A stretch of 64,000 nucleotides of DNA, from contig SWBL01000061.1 in NCBI GenBank assembly GCA_024195585.1, positions 1-64,000 of the forward strand, read 5' to 3'. The translations under genes were made by a program, and so were the position numbers. Below are positions 12,935 to 23,800 of this stretch, one piece after another. The notes beneath the pieces were generated by a model. That model made no database searches, was not told the origin of the DNA, and was given only the letters and a program-made list of their open reading frames with translations. Each line of letters starts with the position of its first letter. Position 1 is the stretch's first letter. Origin of the DNA: Aureobasidium sp. EXF-3400 (Eukaryota > Ascomycota > Dothideomycetes > Dothideales > Saccotheciaceae).

Positions 12935-13591
12935 GTGAATAAAACACCAACATACATAACGATGAGGGAGTTGTTCTGTGAAAGATGAGGCGCAGATTCT
13001 TTTTGGTCGGGCACCAACAGGAAACAAAAATGAAACTACTGGGACTGGGGAGGACAGAATGGAAACTTCAGATCGGATCTCATGTTTGGAGAACTTCTAC
13101 ATATTGCGAACAGGTATACAAAAAGTGTAGAGCGGCTCTCTGAAGTCGTCCGTTATTTCCTTCTGTTTGACCTCGGCTTTTCCAGCCTCAGGATTCACTG
13201 TTGGTACGGATTCGGTTGACACGGCACAAGATTTGATTGATCAGCGCATGTCCCCTAAAGATGCCGGCTGAGTTGTATACAGAGGCTCCACTGCCTGAGA
13301 CCTGCCAATCAACGGCGAAAGATCGCGCAATATTCGGCAGCGAAATCTGGCCTTCGATATGTAAGTTATCCTTGAGTGTTCTTATCTGCTGAACGACATG
13401 AAATTGAGCGTTCGGTTGCATCTACCTAGATGAAGTCCAACGTATGCGAGAATGGCCGAAGGAGTCGCGAAGCTTCGGTCCGACCTTGACAATGGAAAGA
13501 CAGGCAGGGCTGTAACATGAAGAGTCTGCTATATACAGCGATTAAAGTAGTGCTGATGCATGCGTAAAGGTATATACAAGATGAACGTTTA
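12935..13591. other. intergenic region pyrG / BTB gene (convergent)
   Basis: The two flanking genes converge here, so 3' UTRs and terminators are expected. A 77-codon minus-strand frame at 13188-13421 is the only notable open frame. It has no recognisable motif and I do not call it a gene. Confidence 0.45.
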
Positions 13592-14890
13592 TCACGTCCA
13601 GAGCCTTTCATTAGCCATGAAAAGATCTCTCGTATCGAGATGCTTGAACAAGTGACTCTGAGCCTGCCGGTTTTTGTAGTGCTGATGCATGCTAGCGCCA
13701 GCAGAGTCTTTTTTCCAGATGAGTGGACGTTTGACTTTGGACCAGGCGTAGTCATGCCTGCAATCCTGCCAACACCACCAGCATACGCCGACCTCGCCCA
13801 GAGCAAGCACCAAAAGATCTAGCAGAGGCATGATGCGAGTACGAATGCCACAGTGGTGATGGTTCTTGTCTACCTGGTACTCGGGAGCTTGCTTGAAGCT
13901 GTCGACTAAGTCCAAGATATCGCCTTCGTAGGGCTCAGGAGTCTCCGTGGTTGCGAAGATGGTTCCTTCCAGAGAGAGTGTATTGATACGTTTGAAGAAC
14001 TTGATTGTTTGACCAAGCTGGAACATGTCGCATTCAGCACTGCTATCATAGCCCAGCTTGCACTGACGATCTCGAGATGTGTATAGAGTAAGAAAGTGTG
14101 TCTGTATTGACTGAGTGGTCTGGAGTATGCAGTCGCGACGGAACAGCAACTCGTCTTCCATACCCATAGGAAGATCCCACCACAGAGCAGCGTCTTCTTC
14201 AGGTTCCCGACCGACCCAACCTCGGTGTATCAGACGGAGGGATGCTTGGTATACCCAGCTTGCATTGTCCAAGAATATACCGACTAGCAAACGTTGGCGC
14301 GTACGCTCTTCCGTCCATGTGGCAGCAAGCTTGCCGTTGGATTTGCCGTCGAGAGCAGCAATTGTCTTGTGGCTCTTGCAATAGGCACGCCACGGTACAA
14401 GGCAGTCGAAGCGGTCGGCCACGATGCAGAGGTTGGCGACATTTGCCAAGGGTGGAGTGAGGGTGGTCAAGTCTCGAGCGTGCAGGGCGCATAGAAAGTC
14501 GGCCATGAGTGGTTTGATGGTTTTCACAGTAGGCGATATGCGGCCAACATCCACGATCTTGACCTCAGGAAGCTCATCAGCAGGTACGGATGCGTCCAAA
14601 GTTGTGTATTTGCTCCTAAGGTGTGCATGAGCAAGAGCGACGGTGGTGCCTTCCTTGTAGTCGTCTGAAAAGAGTCGACTGAAGTAGGTCGAGGCCTCCC
14701 TCAGCCTGGCCGAGTCGACACGGTATCTGCATGTCTCTTGTGTGGGAGTGTCTCGTTGGATGAGCAATACGACGTCCCCTGCTGAAGAGACGACGGTGAT
14801 GCCGGACGGCGTTTCTTCCAAGCTATCGGCAATCTTGTTCTCTTGCGAGTCGCGTTTTGCGGATTTTGCTTTCTTTGTGGGAGTTGACAT
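13592..14890 (-). CDS. BTB/POZ-domain protein, function unknown
   Basis: This is one uninterrupted frame of 432 aa from the ATG giving MSTPTKKAK. An upstream in-frame start at 14980 would add 30 aa of lower plausibility. A BTB-like fold is suggested at about residues 25-170 by GDVVLLIQRD, then YRVDSARLREASTYFSRLF, the usual pattern of fungal BTB proteins. The rest has a family-typical segment on exercised cells (VANLCIVADRFDCLVPWRAYCK and following, about residues 130-200) and a Cys/Trp-rich stretch near the C-terminus (VGVCWWCWQDC). Fungal BTB proteins of this class are abundant and mostly uncharacterised. Some act as substrate adaptors of cullin-3 ligases, but nothing here proves that role. 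Confidence 0.72.
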   Translation of the reverse strand: MSTPTKKAKSAKRDSQENKIADSLEETPSGITVVSSAGDVVLLIQRDTPTQETCRYRVDSARLREASTYFSRLFSDDYKEGTTVALAHAHLRSKYTTLDASVPADELPEVKIVDVGRISPTVKTIKPLMADFLCALHARDLTTLTPPLANVANLCIVADRFDCLVPWRAYCKSHKTIAALDGKSNGKLAATWTEERTRQRLLVGIFLDNASWVYQASLRLIHRGWVGREPEEDAALWWDLPMGMEDELLFRRDCILQTTQSIQTHFLTLYTSRDRQCKLGYDSSAECDMFQLGQTIKFFKRINTLSLEGTIFATTETPEPYEGDILDLVDSFKQAPEYQVDKNHHHCGIRTRIMPLLDLLVLALGEVGVCWWCWQDCRHDYAWSKVKRPLIWKKDSAGASMHQHYKNRQAQSHLFKHLDTRDLFMANERLWT

Positions 14891-15167
14891 GGCCGTGAGC
14901 CGTTCAGAGACACCGTCTTTATGGATAAGGCCAGAACATGGCTTCCGAGGTGGCGTGCAAAGAATGCTTTTGCCAATCACCTATCTCGACATTTGTCTGC
15001 GCGCGCCTGGGGACATGACGTGCCTTGCCAAGCGTGTGGTGCCTTTCTCAATCTCAAAACTGACACTTTGTATCACACTTTACAGTATAACAATCTGGGT
15101 AGCACGTATATCTTCTTGTCTATTATGTGAATCTAGCTTGTACATCAACTCGCTCATCTATGCAATA

Positions 15168-16906
15168 TCATCCACAAACCATGCCCTCTTTTGGCACTTC
15201 TACCTTTTCGCCATTGCTCTCCTGTTGTTCAACTCTGCCTTCTGGCACTAAGCCAGCCTGCTTATTCTCCTCCTTTTCACGCTCTAGCCGTTCCTTTTCC
15301 TTCTTGGTAAGTTGCAACGACCCCTTCTCGATAGCCTCCTTTGGCAGTGGTCGTACATATGGCTGGCAGATGAACCACGGTCTTTTACACCATGCAACAG
15401 CTGCCAATGAGCTCTCGTCCTTTGTTGCATCTACTTCGGGTCTGGTCTGTGGCTCGGTTGCGGCTTCTTCTGGCGGAGAGTCTTCATACTCAAGCAGGCC
15501 TTCCTTAACTGCGGCCTCGACCATGGAAAGAACATTTTCGTATGCCGCAATGTCGCCAGCACGGCAGCGAGCAAGAGCATCTCGGACGTTGGTGTGCTTA
15601 GAAACTAATGGCCGGAGCATGTGGAAAAGGTGAGCCTGCATTGGGGTGAGGTTGGGATTCGAACATTTCTCGTTCTTCTTGCGACTTTCGCTCTTGTTCT
15701 GTTTTTGCTTCTTGGAAGGGGGTTGGCCACTTGACTCTTCTGCTGCCTCGCCGTCCACAACCTCATCCTCAAAGGGTCGCTTCTGACTGGGGAGGCTCTC
15801 AGTAGCTGGCTTGACGACAGCTGCGTCGGTTGACGTATCGTCATGGCCAGGCATGAATAAAGCTTTCCGTGTTGGCGGTTCCTGACCAAGCACGTATCTG
15901 TGAATAATGTCCATGTATCGCCTGAGCACAGCATCCATGCGGTAGCCACCTCTGCCGTCTTTTCCTCTCCAGTATTCTCTGCCTTCCTGATCCGCGGGCG
16001 GAGGGTGAGCAAAGACGGAAGGGTCGTAGAGGTTTCCCTCGGCACTCATGACCCCGTCAGCACCAGTAGCCTCCAGACAGGCGGGTATGTCTTCGTGGCG
16101 CAAGATGTTTCCGTTGGCAAAGATGACAGTGTCTGCAGGGAGGTTGTCCCTGAGGTAACGTATGACAGACCAGTCGGCCAAGCCCGTGTTGTGGCCTTTT
16201 TGATGGCGTTGACGGCCATGGACGGTAATGATGCTGGCACCGGCGGACAAGATCATTTTAGCGTAGTCCAGAGTCTTTTCGCGCGTGTCGAGGATACGCA
16301 TCTTGGCGGTGACGGGGATATCGAGATTGAGGTGAAGGTTGTTGATGAGCTTGTAGATCAAATCCCAGTCCTCCTGTAGGAAAGAACCGTAGTGGCCTTT
16401 GCGAGCGATGCCCTGAGGACAGCCGAGGTTGAGATCGACGGCATCGCAGAAGGGTTGGACATGACGAGCAGCAGCGAGAAGGTCGTCGGGATCGTTGGCG
16501 CAGAACTGGACGAACAGAGGACGGTCGGTCTGGTGGTTGCCGTCGAGGTGAAGGTCGCTTTGGTCAAAGTGGGACTGATCGAAGGGGAGGGGCGATTCGG
16601 GCATCGAGGCCTTCAATGGCTGGAAGTGTGTCTCGCGATATTTTGCATTCTCATGGAACAAGCGGGCGTGGAACATGGGCGTGTAGGCAAGCAGTTGCTT
16701 GTTCTGGTCGGCTGGGAGGAACGAGCGCGTCAGCAAGCGCCATGCCTATCTGCTCTGTCAGCACCATACTCTGTACGCGGCTATAGACATGGCAGACGTA
16801 CAAACTCGCTCTGCTCGACCATGGGCGCCAGGATCAGCTTTGGACAGCCGATGCTCTCGTAGAAAGCCCGCCCGTGCAGCTTCGGTGCCTTGGTCGATTG
16901 GCTCAT
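15168..16906 (-). CDS. DUS1: tRNA-dihydrouridine(16/17) synthase, Dus1 family
   Basis: Dus1 reduces uridine to dihydrouridine at positions 16/17 of the tRNA D-loop, using FMN and NADPH. Two exons (16802-16906, 15168-16745) code for 560 aa. Exon 1 ends in LILAPMVEQSEF and joins AWRLLTR, rebuilding the family's FMN-binding start APMVxQSE. The catalytic cysteine is in NLGCPQGIARKGHYG (about residue 144). Further family motifs are VTAKMRI, ITVHGRQRHQKG and FANGNI. A long C-terminal extension rich in Lys, Glu and Ser follows the barrel and helical domain. Yeast Dus1 is shorter; the extension probably aids RNA binding or nuclear targeting, which is inference. Confidence 0.92.
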
Positions 16907-17355
16907 CCTTGACAGCTGTGTCTTGGGAGTTTGTGCAGAAGACGGAGACGTATTACGCAGTGCTACTAGCCGAAGCAGTCCTGTCTTGAACATGAGCGAC
17001 TCGACGATTGAACGAGTACCTGCTTCTTGTTGCCCCAGTCGCAAATCGCAAAATTTCCGGGTTCCCCCACATGCCATGCGCCGTTTTGCACGAGCGCCAC
17101 ACCCGTTAGTCCCACAACCTTAAACCCTGATCTGCACATACTTATCTTTCTGTTACTTCGCGTTGCTTTATTCCTTTTGTTTTCATTGAGTTTCTGGTCT
17201 TGGAGCGGAGCTTGAAGAAGACTGCCTTCTTTATACATCATGACAGTATCTATCAATCGTTATGCATCAGGGCAAAGATCTCACAAGGGAGATCGGAAGG
17301 ATTGATCTTCCATAACACGTATAGAAATTGAGTTAGGAAACGGAATTATTGTTGA
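16907..17355. other. intergenic region DUS1 / SnoaL-like gene
   Basis: This 450-bp region should hold the DUS1 promoter and the 3' end of the next minus-strand gene. A pyrimidine-rich run occurs at about 17130-17190 on the plus strand. I see no gene. Confidence 0.45.
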
Positions 17356-18208
17356 TCAAGGCTTCCAGTTGGGATCGTCCTCTCCAGTCAAATCAGGCCT
17401 GATCCGGCCGCCCTCCAACCATGTTTTGATCTTGCCATACAAAATGTCTTTCTCAGGTCCATGAGCATTGAGATTCATCTTTGGCGGTTGGCTGATCTTG
17501 TTCTCTGCCCAAGCCAAATACTTGTAACCGCTTGGATACTGCTTGACCTCCTCCTCAGGGATGCTGTAAATCTTTTCAGGGTTCACCGGTGCGAACTTGT
17601 CCTTGTCGAAGAGCAGCGTGTAAAATACAACACCCCATCTGTTTCCTCTCTTTTCGAGGAAGAAGAAGAATCGACAGTCGGCGTCGTTGTCCATCTCAAT
17701 TTCATCAAAGGTAAAGCGGCAAGTTATGGTTATCTTCATCTTGCATACTGCTCTGGTAAGGTCGAGGTTCATGTCGACTTGGGACCCGATGATGCGATGC
17801 AAGATGTACATGAACTTGGAGCCCTTTTCGAAACCAGCTTTGGAGGCCTCGATGAATTCGTCGATGTTGCCCTGTTTCCAACTGGTTGCAATGTAGGCAT
17901 CGTCGAAGAACATTGAACGATAGTTCTCCCATCTGCGATATCATATGAGCATCGGACATGGTTGTTTTTGGGATCGAGATGCCGTACTCTGCTGCGTCCC
18001 TGTAGACTCCCCAGCCCTCACAGATCTCGCGAACCTTCATTCGCTCAATCACTTCCTGATTAAGATCATTTCCTTTGGCATTGTTACGAATAGCATCCTT
18101 TGGGTATGTGCTAAGCGGAGGTTGCTCCGTGTGGTATGGGTCGTTAGGATTCTTGCTCTTGTCTTCAGGCATGATGAAATCGAGATATAATTTGTGGTAT
18201 CTGTTCAA
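17356..18208 (-). CDS. SnoaL-like / NTF2-fold protein, function unknown
   Basis: Two exons (17988-18208, 17356-17932) code for 265 aa; if translation starts at the internal ATG at 18172 (MPEDKSKN), 253 aa. The join rebuilds [20 protein letters not shown], a pattern of fungal SnoaL-like proteins (NTF2-like cone fold). [24 protein letters not shown] and [17 protein letters not shown] follow, as in that family. In other fungi such proteins bind or cyclise small hydrophobic molecules, or have no known role. No secondary-metabolite genes lie nearby, so a biosynthetic role is not supported by context. Confidence 0.7.
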
Positions 18209-18891
18209 AGTTTATAGAGTCTCTTGGAATGAGCGCCAAATGGTCTTTTAATAGTTGAAGCCACTCTCGGCAGTTGTTCTTCGGTGATCATCATGATGTA
18301 TATATTACCAATTGACCTCCTCCGAAGACCCTTTTCTTAAGCTTGTATGCGAAACAGTTTGATGCCTCACGCACGTTTCTTGCAAACTCAAAATCTTTGA
18401 CCGCCCGACATCCAAACCTTCTTGTCGATATCGAAGTCAATTGGTACTTGAGACACCTTAGGGGGTGGTTTCTAGACACACCTCGCTCGCTGCACGATGA
18501 CGTCTTTCGGGATTTGGTCAGCCTGCGATTTCCATGTTTCCTGCACGAACTGGCCATTTGTGACTCTGCAAACGAGAGAATAGATTAAAAGATATGTATA
18601 CATGGAAGCCTGCAGTAAACAGGTATTGTTAGTGACTGCAATATATCCTGCCTCGGTCTGTCATTTTACTCCTCTTTTCACAGAATGCAGTTTACAGATT
18701 ACTGACCCGATCTCCTACTAACATAAATTGATACGCTTGCTCTACGGGACTTTAGATGGTTTGAATCGAAGAGAAGCCTGGTACCGGTGAGAATGCTGCT
18801 CGTCTTCCGTTAGACCTCTTTTCTTGCTCCCAGTCCAGTCCTAAGACAATCCAGTCTAGCACACCACCATCAAAACCAAAGAGCAATAATA
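18209..18891. other. intergenic region before PMP3-family gene
   Basis: This 680-bp region lies between divergent genes. Two 80-90 codon frames on opposite strands (18291-18557, 18343-18588) overlap each other and have no recognised motif. Promoters for both neighbours are expected here. Confidence 0.4.
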
Positions 18892-19230
18892 ATGCTTCGC
18901 ACACTCTGCTACCGAATCAGCATCACTCTGCTTAACATATTCTTCCCTCCTCTTGCCGTGGGACTTCTCGACAACTTCAGCACAGATTGCCTGGTCAATA
19001 GCATCCTCTTTGTCTGTGGGGTATTGCCTTCCCACATACATGGCTTCTACATTAGCTGTGTGTACTTTTCGCGAAGGCACAAGGCGCGGAGAGGTGTTTA
19101 TCCTGGAGGAAATAAACCATTCATCTACACAGACACCATCTTGAACGGAGGAGCGAGCAATGCGGAGGTGAGGAGATTGGCGGAAGGGGACAAGATGAAA
19201 AGGAAAAGAGCAACAAGTCCGAGAGGCTAG
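18892..19230 (+). CDS. PMP3/SNA-family plasma-membrane proteolipid with extended C-tail
   Basis: This 112-aa intronless protein has the family core: a first hydrophobic helix with LLNIFFPPLAVGLLDN, then a second (LVNSILFVCGVLPSHIHGFYI). The FPPxxVxL and two-helix hairpin are diagnostic of Pmp3/UPF0057 proteins, which affect membrane potential and ion tolerance. Pmp3 itself is about 55 aa; here a further 55-60 residues with GGNKPFIYTDT and a basic end follow, as in Sna2/Sna4-like and other fungal members. The start is the ATG eight codons before the core. Confidence 0.85.
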   Translation: MLRTLCYRISITLLNIFFPPLAVGLLDNFSTDCLVNSILFVCGVLPSHIHGFYISCVYFSRRHKARRGVYPGGNKPFIYTDTILNGGASNAEVRRLAEGDKMKRKRATSPRG

Positions 19231-19713
19231 TCTGAAAGCGACACTGATCAAAACATGTAAATGAACAGAAGTGATTGAGACTTAGCATGATCACATCAAG
19301 CAGGAACTTGGACACGAAAACATGTGTTTATTCTCAGGATACTGAATGATCGTTTGCTCAGAGTATAGGAACGAAGATCAGGAACGAAGACACTAGGGAG
19401 AGAAATCGAAACAGAAGGTGGAACGCAAGCTTTTGTGCCATTGCTCTTCCACTATTCAAGCGATAGTGAGGCGAAATTCGGCCCATAGTCGTGCATGCAT
19501 GTCCTGTCACGCCACGATGCTTTAGAGAATGATGCCGATAAGAGTATGATGACCCACGGGTGGCAGATCGAAGACGCTGAGTAAGGTAGAGGTTGAGGAG
19601 ATAGGAAAAGACCGAGCGCAGAACGCAGACCCAAAAAAAAAAAAGCAGAACGCCAGAGTGATGCTTCGCTGAAAGAAAATCGAGAGCGAGAATACGAAAA
19701 GGTCATTGGCGGG
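19231..19713. other. intergenic region, convergent 3' ends
   Basis: The PMP3-family gene and the E2 gene converge here. The region holds a tandem-like GGAACGAAGA copy pair near 19369-19390 and an A-run near 19627-19643. There is no gene I can support. Confidence 0.4.
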
Positions 19714-20347
19714 TTACTCCATCTCTTCATCGGTAAGATCCTGGTGGCGGGCAAGGACGTTGCGCTTGAACTCTTCCATGTTGGTGTCCCAGAGCTCGGC
19801 AGCTTGGCCGTTGAGGGGCGAGGCACTGTAGGAGGGGTCAGCGGGAGTCGGAATGCTAACCGTGAAGTAGACGTACTTGTTGGGCTCTCCGAGCAAGCTC
19901 TGCAGAGATAGGAGCACAGAACCGACGTTCAAAACAGCACTCCACTTGTCCTTGAGAATGTCCAGACAGATGCGGCCCTTCATATCGACATTGGGGTGGT
20001 AGATGGGGGTGGTGAAGCGAACCTCCGGAGGCACATACGGGTAGCGCACAGGGAAGTTGAAGCGCAGCTTGAGTGTGAGACCGGAGTAAGGAGTGTCGGC
20101 GGGACCGACAATGGTGCCATCCCAGACAGTGAGGTCGCCGTTATGCGGGAAGGCACTGACGCCAGGCGTAGGCGATGTCATCAAGGTCATGAGCTCGCCT
20201 TGCAGTCTGCGTGTCTCGTCAGTCAAACCATGCTCTGTCTTGGTGTGAGGACTCGGCAACAGCGACGAACCGCTTGATGACATTGCCATTGTCCTTGGAC
20301 TTGGAGGGACTGGCAGGTGTGTTTGAAGCTGCGGCGACAGCGGCCAT
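19714..20347 (-). CDS. ubiquitin-conjugating enzyme E2, UBE2C/Ubc11 type (anaphase-promoting complex)
   Basis: UBE2C/Ubc11 E2s hand ubiquitin to APC/C substrates such as cyclin B. Three exons (20271-20347, 19877-20206, 19714-19825) code for 172 aa. Joining exon 1 (NVIKR) to LQGELMTLM gives the family N-terminus, with the characteristic residue run SPTPGVSAFP. The active-site Cys is in HPNVDMKGRICLDILKDKWSA (about residue 104). The second join gives LLGEPNNASPLNGQAAELW, a hallmark of this subfamily. The intervening 51-nt intron (19826-19876) is a multiple of three and has no stop, so the unspliced frame stays open. The C-terminus ends QDLTDEEME. Confidence 0.9.
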
Positions 20348-20878
20348 GTTGACTGTGATGGCGGGCGAAGACTTGACGACTTTGGTACTAAGAGAAGGCG
20401 GCGCAAGCGGAGCGGCTGGGACGCAAGAGTAGAGACGCGAGAAGGGAGGTTGTGATGGAGAGAGAAGGATGAGGTGAGATGTGGCTACGGGTCAAGAAAA
20501 GTCAAGCAGGCTGTATAATGTTATCATCGACGGCAGCAACTATTCAACAATGCACAAAGGAATTCGTGTAAACAACAAGCCGTTGCCGGGGTTCTTGGGT
20601 CGACAAACCCCACACTCGCGTCCACTTCGTGTCGCGACTCTACGCGTCACTCAATCACTTTATCCTTGTCACAGCATTTGTTTGAATATCATATGTTATT
20701 TTCATTCGTCCTTTGCCATGCGTAGCTAGTCGTTAAGAACTCGCCGAGCCATAGTGTTCACCGATACCCCTGCTTTGATCGTGCCCTTTATCATAAGATA
20801 CATACTTTTGTCAGTAGAAGCAACCACATCCGTGTTCGTCGTTGCAACCAGCTTCTTTCACTGAGACATCCTTGCTGC
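20348..20878. other. intergenic region UBC11-like / RAD50
   Basis: Both flanking genes are on the minus strand, so this should be the E2 promoter plus the RAD50 3' UTR. No further gene is visible. Short plus-strand frames have no motifs. Confidence 0.4.
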
Positions 20879-23800
20879 TTAGAGAACCTGCTCAATAGTC
20901 AGAATAGCCACTTTACAATTCTTTGTGTCAGATACTTACATCTGCGATATTCTGACGCACGATAATACTTTTCTGTCTCTCGTTGCGGCTGACGCGGTAG
21001 TAGTAGTCCGTGTAGTCGGCACAGTTCATGTATCGCAAGAATTCCTCGTCGTGAGTGATGACGATCAGCTGGAAGTTCGATTGTTGTCTTCTGATGCGAA
21101 TAATCTCTGATAGAGACTCTGCCAGCGAGCGGATGTTGTCGCGATCAAGGTTGGTCGTAGGTTCGTCGAGCGCGATAAGACCACAGTTGACTCCGAAACA
21201 CTCTGCCAGAGCAAGACGAATGATGATGGACGCAAGCACCTTTTGACCTGCAGAGCAACGACCGCGCATATCCATTTCAGCATCCTGCTTGCACATGACG
21301 ACGCGGTAGTTGTAGCTCTTGTTGCCCTTCATGTTGTCGTTGTCTGAGCGAATTAGGATCGAGTCGACATCGGTGCCACGGTACGTCTTCTTCCAAAGCT
21401 CCTCGATGATGCGGTTGATCTCCTCCATCTTGAGCGCGTGGTATCTCATGATGGCCTTGTCAAGTGCACCGCCATAGCGACCGAGGTCCTCGACAGCGGC
21501 TTTGGTCGTCTCAACCTTGACGTGAGCCTCCTTGTATTTGTATGCAGCATCCTTGTAGTCCTGCTCCCAGTCTTGAAGAAGCTGTTGAAGCTGGTCGTCT
21601 TTGCTCTTCAGCTGGCCCATGATCGAGGCTTGCTCGGCTGTAAGCTTATTGCGCGTCATTTCCCAGCGGTTGCCCTCACGTTCGTGAGCAGCCTTCTCCT
21701 CTTCGGCATTGTGTGTCTCGAGCTCCCTTATCTCGGCACCTATTGCGTCTACAGCAGCACGATCACGACGGTACTCCTGGTTGTCTGCAATTTGACGCTT
21801 CGTCTCCTCGACGTTTTGGAGGTTGTTTTCGACGTCCTTGACCTGTTTGGTAATGGTTTGCATGTCCTTCTCCAAACGTTCAATGTCTTGTTTCGTGTCC
21901 TCAATAGCACTCTTGGCTTGTGTCAGCTGAGCAGGGCCATCTCTCTGGATGTAGCCGCTGATCTCACGCTCAACCAACTGCAGCTTGTTCACACTGTCGT
22001 TTATAGCGGCTGTTTCCTCACGGAGCTGTCTGTCTTTCTCTGCGCCACGACGAGAAATATCATCATACTTTGATTGAGCTTGAGACGTCTCCGGAACCAG
22101 ATCAGCGAGCTCTTGCTCGAAGGACCGCTGAGAATCAATGAGCTCATTGTTCTGTGCCTTGAGCTCACTGATTTGTTTCTCGATAGATGATTTCTCCTTG
22201 AGATGGTGAACGACAGTACTGAGTTTAGACTTGACATCACGAAGCTCGAGCTCAAGCGCATTTATGGTGCCGCGAGCGCCGTCGCGCTCACCGATGATCT
22301 TGGTCAATGAGACCTTGGTTCCGCGAGACTGTTCGTTGATCGTCTTGAGATCGTCCTGGATTGTCTCCAGGCCACGAGAAAGACCCTGGCTTTTCTGTTT
22401 GGCAGCCAGCTCTTCAATCTGCATCTCGAAGTTGACAATTTCTTGGGCATATTTGACGATATTCTGGACGGTCTTAGAAAGACTTTCAACTTCCTGCTTG
22501 GCTGATTTGCGTTCGCTGACAACGCGGTCTTCTTCTTCCACTTCGGCGGTAAGGGAAGACACCCGAGCCTTCAGGCGTTCCTCTTCCTGTTCGAGGTTAG
22601 GAATGTCCTTACTCTTCAGACGATCCCAGTTGTCATAAGTCGAGCTGATTGCTCTGACTTCTTGCAGATAGTTCTCGGTGTCTCGAAGCTCTTCAACGGC
22701 ACGGCCGGCCTCGGCTTTGTTGATTTCCATCCCGAGGAGGTTGATCAACTTTTCAAGCCCTTGACGATCCTTTTCATAGCCACGACGGCACATGAGGCAA
22801 CATTTGTTCTCCCTTGCAGCTCTTGCCGCACTCTCGTAGTACTTTTTGAGGTGGCCAGCATACTCGCTTGAGCTCTTGCGGTCATCACGCTCGGCTTCGG
22901 TTTCCTCGAGAATCCTCTGGTATTCGGACGGATCTGTTTCGATGACGTTCTGAATAGTTTTGTGGCTGGCGTCCAGCTCTCGTCTCCGTGCAACGAGATC
23001 ATTCTTCGTTTGCTTGAGACGATACTCGAGTTGCTCAAGTTCACGGGCTTGGCCGTCTCGCTGACGCTCAGCTTCTGCTACAGATTTGTTGCTGCTGCTA
23101 AGAGCACTCTGGAAATCGCTGTCGAGTGATGTTGCCTGCCATCCACCACCAACGATACTGTCGATCTTGGACCCATGGGTTTTGGTCATGGTGTCGAGAC
23201 TGCGTTGACGGTCCTTGACTTCCTTCCGTAAAAAGTCTAGACGTGCCGAATCACCTGCTTGCTTGGTAGCCTGGACAAGTTCCATGTCCAGCTTCTCTTT
23301 CTGATCATCCAGACGGCGTAGCACAGCATCGGTCTCTTCGACTTGCTTATCCCAGTCCTTGCTATCGTAATCAGACTTGGCTGCCTGCAGTTTGCTCTCA
23401 GTATCTTCGACAGAAGACTCAAGCATAGTCTTGGAACCCTCATCGACCTCTATATTGTTTAGATCAGTCTGGAATGCACTAATGCGGCGCTGGTTTGCAG
23501 CATGAGAGGCCTTGGCGCTTTCTTTCTTTTGACTTAGTGTAGACTTTTGCTCATTGATGCGGTTGAGAACGTCCTGGGCGCGTTGCAACTCTTGCTGCGT
23601 CTCACGTCTGGCGCGCTCAAATGTGGCGTTTTGCTCCTTCGCCATGCGACTGATGCGATCAACGAATTCTCGAGCCTTGTCATCATCGACTTCGAGATCG
23701 TAACCGCGAAGATTGTGCCTGCGAGCAGTTTGCTTCACCAGCTGTGCTCTGTTCTCGAGTTGACGTTCGTAGTTTTGTTGGTCGGACTCCAAAGAGCCGA

